Assembly: GCA_031769625.1 (NCBI GenBank)
Contig: JAUIMM010000601.1
Location: 310,001 to 374,000, forward strand
Reading direction: 5' to 3'
Origin: Taudactylus pleione
Lineage: Eukaryota; Chordata; Amphibia; Anura; Myobatrachidae
Length of the DNA stretch: 64,000 nt
Below the pieces are notes generated by a model. That model saw only the letters and a list, made by a program, of their open reading frames with translations. It searched no databases and was not told where the DNA came from. The translations under genes were made by a program, and so were the position numbers. Shown here one piece after another: positions 54,960 through 64,000 of this stretch. The number at the start of each line of letters is the position of its first letter. The stretch's first letter is position 1.

Positions 54960-55211
54960 GCCACCCCGGTCCCTTGGTTAATGGAGTTGGAGGAGGCTGC
55001 GCGGCCCGCTCGGGCTGCTCCTCCACCAGCTTACAGTGAAAGACAGACTCCAAAACAAGCTTTCAATAAAGCTTGTTTTGGAGTCAGCACGCGTGACATC
55101 ATGACATCACGGCACGACTCCTCTGAAGGGCGAGGTCGGCGGAGCAGCGGATCAAGAGGAGCTGTGGACTGTCGAGGAAGGAGCTGCCGCTGGGTTCTTC
55201 TTCTTGTAAAG
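54960..55211 (+). promoter_or_regulatory. Probable hAT-C leader/first exon with splice donor
   Basis: GC-rich leader ending TTCTTGTAAAG followed by GTAAGTTGG; the exon-like part ends at 55,211. It includes a perfect-looking hairpin, GACTCCAAAACAAGCTTT/AAAGCTTGTTTTGGAGTC (55,048-55,085). It sits at the transposase-proximal 5' end. Inferred only from position and splice consensus. Confidence 0.4.
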
Positions 55212-55224
55212 GTAAGTTGGGCAG

Positions 55225-55940
55225 GAGGCAGGGGGCCCGGGGGAGAAGGCAGAGGCAGACTGGCTGCATTTAACAAAGCGGGGGGGAAGGAAGGGCACAG
55301 ACTGGCTGCATTTAACAACGGGGGGGTAGGAGAGGCACAGACTAGCTGCATTTAACAACGGGGGTAGGAGAGGCACAGACTGGCTGCATTTAACAATGGG
55401 GGGAAGGAGAGGCACAGACTGGCTGCTTTTAACAATGTGGGGGAAGGAGAGACAAAGACTGGCTGCATTTAACAACGGGGGGAGGAGAGGCACAGACTGG
55501 CTGCATTTAACAATGGGGGGAAAGGAGAGGCACAGACTGGCTGCATTTAACAATGGGGGGAAGAAGAGGCACAGACTGGCTGCATTTAACAATGGGGGAG
55601 AGAAAGGAGGGGCACTGACTGGCTGCATTTAACAATGGGGGGGAGAAAGGAGGGGCACAGACTGGCTGTATTTAACAATGGGGGGGGATCCGGGGGAGAA
55701 AGGAGGGGCACAGACTGGCTGTATTTAACAATGGGGGGGACCCAGGGGAGAAAGGAGGGGCACAGACTGGCTGCATTTAACAATGGGGGGAGAAAGGAGG
55801 GGCACAGACTGGCTGCATTTAACAATGGGGGGAGAAAGGAGGGGCACAGACTGGTTGCATTTAACAACAAGGGGGGGAGGAGAGGCACAGACTGGCTGTA
55901 TTTAACAACAGGGGGGGAAGGAGGTGCACAGACTGCATTC
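55225..55940. repeat. 40 bp minisatellite inside hAT-C
   Basis: About 17 copies of GGCACAGACTGGCTGCATTT AACAAYGGGGGGRAGGAGA-type units of about 36-53 bp. The remainder to 56,330 holds longer, more degenerate units (AATAACTGGGGGAGTGAGGTG). Frames in both directions are repeat artefacts. Confidence 0.95.
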
Positions 55941-56331
55941 AATAAGGGGGGGTGGGAGTGAGGTGTTTAAAAAAAAAAAGGAAGGGCTCACAGACTGCAT
56001 TCAATAACGTGGGTGAATGAGGAGATAAAAAAAATAAAAAGGCTGTGCTGACACTGGAATTAATAACTGGGGGGAGGGGCAGTGAGGTGGTTAAAAAAAA
56101 TTCTGCCCAACAGGGTGCATTAATGTATTTAATAACTGGGGGAGTGAGGTGATTGGAAACAAAAGGCTGGCAGTGGGCAGCAGGGTGCAAGCAAGAGTGG
56201 ATTTAATAATTGGGGGAGTGAGATGATGGAATAAACAAAGGCTGGGCAGCAGGGTGCAAGACTGGAATAAATAACTGGGGGAGTGAGGTGGTGAAAAAAA
56301 GGCTGGCAGCAGGATGTATGTGCTATTAACC

Positions 56332-56655
56332 TAAAGGGGCCTATCCATTTATAGACTTGAAGGTCTGAACGTCTAGCGTTCAGACCTTCAAGTCGCCAGG
56401 TGCTGAGCGGCACTGTAAGACATTCACTGAACATCTTTTCAGTGCAGCCGCTGCTGCACATCCAGCTTCCTACCTCCTAACATGCCGAACCTGACGACTG
56501 TTGTCAGGTTGACCGGCATGTTGGAGAGATAATCGGGGTTGGCAAAGACCCAGCGTGCACGGATATCCACTAGCAGACTTTCTGCACGTTCCTACCAAAA
56601 CCTCCTAGTTCGGGTCGCATCGTGCAGAAAGTCGGCAAATGGATAGGCCCCTTAA
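56332..56655. mobile_element. MITE with AGGGGCCTATCCATTT termini (TTAA-type)
   Basis: AAAGGGGCCTATCCATTTAT at the left and AAATGGATAGGCCCCTTAA at the right. A strong internal palindrome GACTTGAAGGTCTGAACG/CGTTCAGACCTTCAAGTC is at about 56,357-56,396. TTAA at the right edge, CTAA at the left, suggest a piggyBac-like target site. Confidence 0.8.
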
Positions 56656-57223
56656 GAGTGCATATTGTCAGCATCTTAGGCTCATTATTATTTTGATCAA
56701 TGATCTGTAGTACATAACCCTCCATGTTATGCCTGTTTGTTTGAGGTTTGCCTTCTTGAGACCTCCATAGCATATTTTACAATATATTATATTATATTCA
56801 TAAACACTACACATAACTTTGTTAAGTCATGAGACTTGTAATTTATGGGATGATTTGTTTCAGCATTTGATGTACATGTTATTATATTTACCCTAAACAA
56901 CTTAGGCTAAATATAATCACTTATTGTCTCGCTTGCTTTTCCATGATTGAAAAAGCTTCATTCCCGTGTTTGTTCACAAAATGGCTATACTCCCCTATAC
57001 TCAGAGTCAGAGAGATAGTTACTTACTCCAGGAATGGGAAGAGACTGTCCGTGTGTTCTCTATATATCATACTTGCCTACTTTTTAAAAAGCATTTCAGG
57101 GAGATTGTGAAAGCAACACCTAAGAATGCAGTGGGCATGTACAACTACATCTGTGTAGTGTGTCATATAATAGACTTACATCCAAATGTAAACGAGGCCC
57201 CAAAGACATTTCATAGTTTAGTG

Positions 57224-57517
57224 CAGCGTTTTTCAACCACAGTGCCGTGGCACACTAGTGTGCCGCGAGCCGTTGTCAAGTGTGTTGCGGCGGTCAGCTC
57301 AGCGCACTAGTACTGTAGTCTGTTTTATTCCTGAGGAGGCCAATGTTAGTGTGTTTTATTCCAGAGGAGGCCAATGTAGTGTGTTTTATTCCTGTGGAGG
57401 CCAATGTACAGTAGTGAGTTTTATTCCTGAGGAGGCCAATGTAGTGTGTTTTATTCCTGAGGAGGCCAGTGTAGTGTGTTTTATCTTGTGTAGTGTGCCT
57501 CAAGTTGAAAATCACTG
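57224..57517. mobile_element. hAT MITE with 8 bp target duplication and internal 30 bp repeats
   Basis: CAGCGTTTTTCAACC left, GTTGAAAATCACTG right. Flanks GTTTAGTG (57,216-57,223) and GTTTACTG (57,518-57,525) match at 7 of 8. Next to the left end is GTGCCGTGGCACACTAGTGT, familiar from vertebrate hAT MITEs. Five copies of about 30 bp (GTGTTTTATTCCTGAGGAGG CCAATGTA) lie at 57,315-57,485. Nested inside hAT-C. Confidence 0.9.
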
Positions 57518-58203
57518 GTTTACTGCATATAAGTTACATAGTTTGCCGCATATTAATGGACATTATAAACCTTATTTGAAAATGCATGTAGTCATAGGGA
57601 TCATTGTACCTTATAACCAATGCATGGATATGGCACTGATTATACCATTTGAATGTATATCTATCTATATATCTTATTTATTTTTTTCTTAGTATATAAC
57701 AGCTTTATAATGGGGGTAAGGTGCAATCAGGGAGATTGCTAGACTCCTCAGGTAGTCAGGGAGATTACTTCTATTTCAGGGAGTCTCCCTTACAATCAGG
57801 CAAGTATGCTGTAGCTATAATGGAGAAGCAGTTGTTTTGGCTTTGTGGCTCTGTTTTAAATTGTATTCCATGACACATTAATCATTTTGTTCATATTGAA
57901 TTGAGAGCTGTTTATTGATACTGAGTATTGCCCTCCCTAAGGAGAATGTACAGCTAATTTTATTCACATTGTTTTCTGATGCTGAGTATCACCTTCCCCA
58001 AAGAGAATACACAGTCAAGCGGAGAGTACTCAGTTGGTTATTTGGGGCTGAACAGACACCACAGGGCTGGAGAAATTGAAGGGTGCTGGCTGGGGCTGAA
58101 CAGACACCTCAGGACTGGAGAGGCAGAAAGGAGCTGGTTTTCAAATTAAATGTTTGCTACTACTAGTTATTCTAATATTGTATATTTATAAATATGTCTC
58201 CAG

Positions 58204-58273
58204 CTTGTGTGGATCTAAAGACTGAAGAATCATCACTGCAAAAGATTTCTGAATTGGGCAGAGTCAGGCAACG
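58204..58273 (+). other. Candidate non-coding exon of the hAT-C gene
   Basis: Preceded by TATGTCTCCAG (acceptor) and followed by GGTAAGTAG (donor), 70 bp long with no obvious start codon in a useful frame. Another donor-like AAACTGTAAGTAATTTT is at 58,860 and an acceptor TTTCATATTTCAG ends at 59,120, just before the transposase frame. Inferred from splice consensus only. Confidence 0.4.
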
Positions 58274-58324
58274 GTAAGTAGTTCAGTTTTTATTTGCAGT
58301 GTAAGGAACTCAGGGAGTGCTTTC

Positions 58325-58646
58325 TAAGGTTGGGTACACACCAGAACAATATATTGATGATTTTCCATATTGGAATGTCAAATCATCAAAATCATCTGGT
58401 GTGTACGCAGGATTGAGTGCTCCCAAGGGTCGCATGCGATATCTTTTGGTTGGTCGCGTTGCACGGCCAATCGGACTATATCACATGCAGTGCTATACAG
58501 TGTAATGAAGGACGAAAAAAGGTATTGTTCTGTATTTCATCACATCGCTCAATGTGTACGGACAATCTTCAGCTGGTCCGGGGCAAAGGGTAATTGCCTC
58601 ATCCATCGGCACGATAGCCAGTCATTGATATGTGTTCACAGCTTAA
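58325..58646. mobile_element. MITE with GGTACACAC ends (TTAA-type)
   Basis: Left TAAGGTTGGGTACACACC, right ATGTGTTCACAGCTTAA. TTAA at the right edge. Interior has ATCATCTGGTGTGTACGC and GCTCAATGTGTACGG. Similar to the remnant at 17,820-17,932. Confidence 0.6.
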
Positions 58647-59165
58647 GCCTCCACTTTGTCTAGAAAAGGTATTTTTGCATGGACCAATATCTTGCCTTTT
58701 ATATATAATCAGCATACCTAAGTTGCCTCTCCAATGTTTTGCAATCATACATTATTTTTCTAGTGCCTTCATCTCTGAGGATAAGCAGGCTCGGCTGCCA
58801 TACAGGTCCTTGTGTGTTGAAGCCTAGAGCCCCCTGCAGAAGACTGCAAGCAAGAAACTGTAAGTAATTTTTTGGATGTTTTAATTTCATAGTTTTTCCT
58901 TTAAACTGTATGTAGTCAAATTTGCTATAAATTGCAGCATAACACTAAATAGTACTTTGGCTCTAGATTTAAATTGTTTCACTTTTTATGTTTGTATTCT
59001 GTACATTTGTTTTACTTTGCTGAATTATCCTTTTGGTATTGCACAGCTATACTCTTGATGTTGTTGTTTGTGACACTTTAGACAGTAGTATTTTAAGGTT
59101 ACAATTATTTCATATTTCAGTTATTTGTACTTGTGCTTGCATAAGAACATCAATGATAGTACACA

Positions 59166-61951
59166 ATGTACCAACATAAGTCTGGATCATTGAAATGGAA
59201 GGAAAGGAAAGAACGACAAGAAGAAGAGGAAAAGCTTAAAAAGAAGAGTTCAATATTACAGTTTTTCAAAAAACCTCCCTCTAAACAGCAAGAACAGTTC
59301 AAGAACAGAATGTATTTACTGAAGCAAATGTGCAAGAACTTAGTGGGGATGCCGAAGAGGAGAGTCCTTGCTGCAGCAGAGGTCTTTCTACACAGGCTGC
59401 CGAAGATGTGTTTGAGGTCGAAGATATGTCCGTGGCTGAAGATGGGTCCGTGGCTGGAGATATGTCCATGGCTGAAGATATGTCCGTGGCTGAAGATATG
59501 TCCGTGACTGAAGATGCATCCATGGCTGAAGATGCATCCATGGCTGAAGATGTGGCTGAAGATGTGCCCGTGGCTGAAGATGTGACCATGGCCGAAGATG
59601 TGTCCGAGGCCGAAGATGTGTCCGAGGCCGAAGATGTGTCCGAGGCCGAACATGTGTCCAAGGCTGAAGATATCACAGAGACTGAAGAACAGGCTACAAG
59701 CTGTGAAATCCTACAGAATGTTTCTGATTATGTAAACTGGAAAGACCCAGCACTGTGGCCAGATATAGTGAAGGAAAAAGACAGAGAAACCATTGCACTC
59801 AGTGGCTTAAGTAATGAAGCGGAATTAAAGGAAATGATTGAATATTTGCCTAAAGATTGTGATGGCCGTTCTTTTTCTAATTTCCTAGTATATTCAAAAT
59901 CGCCTAATGGGCGTGAGACGCTTATAAGAGACTGGCTTAGATGGAGCAATGTAAAACAATCATTATATTGCATCACTTGCTTTGCATTTACTTTGGACCA
60001 TGGCAAGTCTTCAAGTCTTCTCTGCAGGGAAGAAGGATTTGACCCATCAAAGATCAGCTGGCGTAAACTATACAGCAGGGTGCCGGAACATCAATAAAGC
60101 ATGCAGCACAAGCAACATTATTTGAGCTTTAGAACACTGCAGATGTCTCTTAGAGGGCATGGAGTGGACTGTAGCATTCAAAGAAATCTAGACATGGAAA
60201 CTAAAAAGTTTGCTTCTCTACTGCAAATACTACTGGATGTGACTTTGTTTTTGGCATCAAGGAATATGGCATTCTGAGGAAGTTCTCAACGGATTGGAGA
60301 CCTAAACAATGGGAATTTTCTTGGTACACTGGAACTGATATCCCATTATGATCCACTTCTGCGAGAGCAATTACAAACTGTGAAAGACAGCCAGCAAAAG
60401 GGGAAAAAATGCATGTGCATTATTTATCCTGGGCCACACAAAACAAATTTATTAATCTGTGTGGAAAACATGTTCTGGACACCATATTAAAAGAAAGGGA
60501 AAAATCCATCTATTTTTCAGTGATATGTGATGCCACACCAGATGTTTCACATACTGAACAGAATGTTATTATTATCCGTTATGTTGTTATTGATTCATTG
60601 ACAGAAGTCTGGGCCATTCAAGAGAGGTTCATTGAATTTTTTGATTTTTACAACAAAACAGGAGAAGAGATAGCTGAAATGTTATTATCATGACTAAATG
60701 AACATGACATCAATGCTAATGACTGCAGAGGCCAAGGGTATGATAATGGAGCAAATATGTCTGGAAAAATCAAAGGAGTACGTGCCCGTATAGAGGAAAA
60801 GTATCCTGCAGTTATATTTTGCCCTTGTGCTGCCCATTCCTTAAATCTTGTTGGTGTACATGCAGCATCGTGCTGTCCAGATGTGTTTACATTTTTTGGC
60901 TGTTTAAATTGCTTATATGTCCTATTTAGTTCAAGCCCTGAAAGATGGCATATTTTGAAAGAACAAATTGGAGGTTCCTTGCATGGCTTAAGTGACACAG
61001 AATTGAAGCAGTTCGGCCAATAACTCAAAAGCGTCCTGGTATTATTGAAGCATTAAAGAAAATTATTTCATCTAGAAAACTTTCCAGTGAGGCTCATTCT
61101 GAGGCAGAAAGTCTAAGAGATTACTTCTTGTCTTTCAAATCCATACTGCTTTCCACATTCTGGAAAGTTTTGAAGAAAGGAATAAAATTCTTCAATCAAG
61201 ATCAGTTTCCATGGATATAGGAGCAGCCAACATTAAGGCTCTTTTGGCAGAAATGCAGTCACTTTGGGATAAGTGGCATGTTTTGCCTTCAGAGGCAAAA
61301 CTTGTTGCTGACAGTATGCAAATTACAAAGGAGCTGAACCCACGTCATCGTAGGATTCCTAGCAGACACAGTGGGGAATCCCTATGTCATGAACAAGATG
61401 CTGAAACATCTTTCAAGGTGAATGTGTTTCTAGTAGCATTGGATTCCATAATTTGTGAATTGAATCAGCGTTTTGAATCAATGCAAAATATTTGCAATTT
61501 GTTTTCTCCTATTTTAAAATTAACAGTTATGAATGATGATGAATTGGTGACATCTGCTGAAGTTCTGGTCTCCAAATAGCCAAAAGATCTTACACCAGAT
61601 TTAGTAGGTGAACTTCAACATCTTCAAAAAGTACAGTATTTGATGCTACATTTAGGAACCATTCAACACCACTGGACTTGCTTAATGCTATATACAGCGT
61701 ATAGCTTCAAGGAATATTTAGAGAGGTTTGCATTGCTATCAGAATTTTCACCACCAGCAGAAGGCGAGAGAGCATTTAGCAAACTGGCCTTGATTAAGAA
61801 TTACCTCAGCTCAACAATGAGTGAACAGCGTTTGAATAGCCTTGCACTTCTGTCTATTGAAAACAAACTTGCACAACAACTGGATTTTAAAGACCTAATA
61901 AAGGAATTTGCATCTAGTAAAGTGAGAAGATGGTCAACTCGTCGTTCTTAG
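59166..61951 (+). pseudogene. hAT-C transposase (TTF zinc finger, DUF4371-like core, hAT dimerisation domain)
   Basis: Domains in order: a Lys/Glu-rich start (59,166-59,320, KWKERKERQEEEEKLKKKSS); an acidic AEDVS repeat from an 18 bp tandem repeat (59,420-59,670); TTF-type zinc finger (about 59,840-60,000: SKSPNGRETLIRDWLRWSNV then CITCFAF); a catalytic-core part with SVICDATPDVSHTEQNVIII (60,409-60,693) and FCPCAAHSLNLVG (60,757-61,023); and C-terminal EFSPPAEGERAFSKLALIKN (61,640-61,951). Frames used are 2, 1, 0, 2, with shifts near the A-run at 60,401, near 61,000 and near 61,150. Stops: TAA 60,095, TGA 60,275 (CGA to TGA type), TGA 60,691, TAG 61,577. The family resembles ZMYM/TTF-type domesticated hAT genes. 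Dead copy. Confidence 0.9.
59420..59670 (+). repeat. 18 bp in-frame repeat in the hAT-C transposase
   Basis: About 14 copies of GCTGAAGATGTGTCCGTG, each encoding AEDVSV-like residues, in phase with the transposase frame. It lies between the basic N-terminal part and the TTF zinc finger, giving an acidic linker. Confidence 0.9.
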
Positions 61952-62391
61952 AAGACTCTTGAAGGTGTAACCACTAAAGCACTTTTTTTTGTATATACAA
62001 AAAGCATATATTATTTATTTTGATTCTATTTAATTTTTTAAAAGTTATTCTAGGTTAAGTTATTTCTTAGGTTGGATGTTTTTGGTCAAAATATTAGACT
62101 AAAGGACTCTTGTTTACTTCATAACATCAGCATCCTGCTGTTAGGATCTGATACTTGTTTGGCCAAACTTTTTTTCATGGTTAGTTACCATGAACATTTT
62201 TTGTTTAAAGGGATAATTTAATGTAGGTGGCTAGGGACCTGCCTAAAGAGTCTACCTTGATGCGGTGGCAGGCTTAATAATTTTTGGCCAAAATATTTGA
62301 CAATTTTTCTTTGTTGTGTGTATGAATAAGGTTGGGGACGGGCTACCTGTTCTGTCAGTCCCGGGCTCCACAATTTCTGATGGCAGCCCTG
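61952..62391 (+). other. hAT-C 3' non-coding region
   Basis: From the last transposase stop (after WSTRRS) to the right terminal repeat. AT-rich, no polyadenylation signal seen by eye. Confidence 0.5.
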
Positions 62392-64000
62392 CTTATATGG
62401 ATACAATGGCGTATAGAAGCATACTCTGCGGTATCGACTGCAGCATCACAGTGCTTATATGGATACATTGGGGTGCAGCCTGCAGCATCACAGTGCATTC
62501 ATGAATATACTGGGGTACGGAATGGTACACTGGGGTACAGCCTGCAGAATTTCAGTGCTTTTATGGATACACTGGGGTATGGATGCATACACAGGTGTAC
62601 AGACTGCAGCTTAACAGTATTTATATGGATACACTGGGGTACAGAAGCATCACATAGCATATATGAAATATTAATACACTGGGGGTACAGCGTGCAGCGT
62701 CACAGTGCTTATATGGATACAGTGGGGTACAGAAGCATATGCTGGGGTACGGTCTGCAGCATCACAGTTCTTGCATTTATACACTGTGGTACAGAAGCAT
62801 ACCCTTGGGTATGGCCTGCAGCGTCACAGTGCATATATGGATAAGCTGGGGTATGGCCTGCAGAGTCACAGTGCTTATATGGATACACGTGGGTATGGCC
62901 TGCAGTGTCACAGTGCTCATTTGGATACAGTGGGGTACAGATGCATACACTGGGGTATGGCCTGCAGTATCACAGTGCTTTTATAGATGCACTGGGTTAT
63001 GGAAGCATACACTGGGGCACGGCCTGCAGCATCACAGTGTTTATACAGATACACTGGGGTATGGAAGCATACACTGGGGATTGGCCTACAGCATCATTGT
63101 GCATATATGGATACACTGGAGTGTGGCCTGCAGCCTCACTGTGCTTATATGGATACACTGGAGTGTGGCCTACAGCATCACTGTGCTTATATGGATACAC
63201 ATACGACCTGCAACATAACAGTGCTTATTTGGATACACTGGGGTACAGATGCATACACTGGGGTGCATCCTGCATCATCACAGTGCTAATATGGATACAC
63301 TGGGTTACAGAAGCATACACTGGAGTACTGCCTGCAGTGTCACAGTTTATATATGGATACACTGGGGTTCGGAAGCATACACTCGGGTAAGGCCTGCAGT
63401 GTCACAGTACTTTTATGGATACACTGAAGTCTGGCCTGCAGCTTCAAAGTGTTTATAAGGATACATTGGGATATGAAAGCATGCACTGGGGTAAGGGCTA
63501 CAGCATTGCAGTGCTTATAAGCTTACACTGGGGTATGTCCTGCAGTGTCACAGTACTTATATGGATACATTGGGGTACTCAAGCATACACTGGGGTATGG
63601 CCTGCAGCGTCACTGTGCTTATATGGATACACTGGGGTGTACAGCCTGCAGCCTCACTGTGCTTGTATGGATACACTGTGGCATACAGCCTGCAGCGTCA
63701 CAGTTATTAAATGAAAATTCTTGGGTACGGAATCATACGGCACCACATGTGCTAATATGGATACACTGGGGTACCACAGTGCTAATATGGATACACTGGG
63801 GTATGGAAGCATACACTAAAGTATGGCCTATAGAATCATAGTGCTTAAATGGATACATTGGGCGGCAGAAGCATACACTAGGGTACGGCCTGCAGTGTCA
63901 CAGTGTTCATAAGGATACACTAGGATACTTAATCATACACTGGGGTATATCCTGCAGCATCACAGTGCTTTTATGGATACACTCGGCGGGTACAGCCTGC
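62392..64000. repeat. 42/62 bp minisatellite, array segment 3 (runs off the window)
   Basis: Begins with the right target duplication CTTATATG and continues to the last base. By direct measurement the long form repeats every 62 bp (63,006 to 63,068) and the short form every 42 bp (63,111 to 63,153). Long frames on both strands are artefacts. Confidence 0.95.

Larger units (their letters stand above)
54802..62391 (+). mobile_element. hAT-C: 7.6 kb hAT transposon with perfect 8 bp target duplication
   Basis: Left end CAGGCCGCCATCGGGG, right end CAATTTCTGATGGCAGCCCTG (inverted: CAGGGCTGCCATC). CTTATATG flanks both sides (54,794-54,801 and 62,392-62,399) and both flanks are the minisatellite, so the boundaries are exact. 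Contents: GC-rich leader with a splice donor, a 40 bp minisatellite, three MITE insertions, a 5' exon with splice sites and a TTF/hAT transposase pseudogene on the plus strand. Full-length hATs are usually 2.5-5 kb; the excess is explained by the nested repeats. Confidence 0.9.

Noticed and set aside
55152..55961. Open frames on both strands through the 40 bp minisatellite
   Set aside because: Same cause: repeat unit without stops; residue composition follows the DNA repeat.
62739..63390. Long overlapping open frames (150-160 codons) in the satellite
   Set aside because: They repeat the 42/62 bp unit in every frame; the unit simply lacks stops in some registers. No domain.
1..64000. Host protein-coding gene
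   Set aside because: No frame gives a non-transposon domain, and no splice-linked series of exons was found outside hAT-C.
1..64000. CRISPR array or bacterial defence system
   Set aside because: Repeats here are tandem, palindromic or dispersed mobile DNA, without regularly spaced unique spacers; sequence is clearly vertebrate-like.

Overview
This 64 kb window looks like a repeat-dominated intergenic or heterochromatic stretch of a vertebrate genome, most likely an amphibian (probably a frog). The basis is the mix of elements: Penelope-like retroelements (PLEs), a DIRS-type tyrosine-recombinase retrotransposon, several hAT DNA transposons, a Tc1 element, many palindromic MITEs, tRNA-derived SINE pieces, telomere-like TTAGGG-rich MITEs and (TA)n tracts. 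I found no convincing host protein-coding gene, and no bacterial-type operon, CRISPR array or intact virus. The species call is inference from element content.

Layout. 0-1.3 kb: Tc1 tail and a PLE fragment. 2.3-2.9 kb: two minisatellites. 4.2-6.8 kb: MITE cluster, including an inverted pair of telomere-like MITEs. 7.1-7.35 kb: small hAT MITE inside (TA)n. 7.8-15.7 kb: PLE B and an inverted 3' fragment of the same family, forming a long inverted repeat with one further insertion in each arm. 17.3-21.5 kb: MITEs and a 1.2 kb inverted-repeat element. 21.8-24.0 kb: DIRS remnant. 25.2-29.3 kb: two PLEs (C, D) in head-to-tail arrangement. 29.9-30.6 kb: SINE and TG-rich repeat. 32.0-35.1 kb: PLE E between inverted pseudo-LTRs. 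35.7-36.3 kb: solo PLE terminal repeat and a palindrome. 36.33-39.59 kb: hAT-A. 39.9-40.0 kb: PLE palindrome. 41.2-45.5 kb: decayed hAT-B. 46.5-52.1 kb: PLE F and related terminal repeats. 53.0-64.0 kb: a 42/62 bp minisatellite interrupted by two related hAT insertions.

Two things stand out. First, nine short sequences in or near PLE terminal repeats fit one hammerhead-ribozyme-like plan: a CUGANGA-like box, one extra base in most copies, a hairpin, a GAAAY-like box, then G-U-H. In most of them the bases just outside these boxes pair with each other, although those bases differ from copy to copy. Second, 54,802-62,391 is one 7.6 kb hAT element with a perfect 8 bp target duplication (CTTATATG) inside the minisatellite. 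It carries a broken TTF-zinc-finger/hAT transposase gene, apparent 5' splice sites and four further nested repeats.

Most open reading frames here are by-products of tandem repeats or decayed transposon coding. The real coding relics are RT/GIY-YIG pieces of PLEs, RNase H/recombinase pieces of DIRS, and hAT or Tc1 transposase pieces. All are interrupted by stops, frameshifts or truncation.
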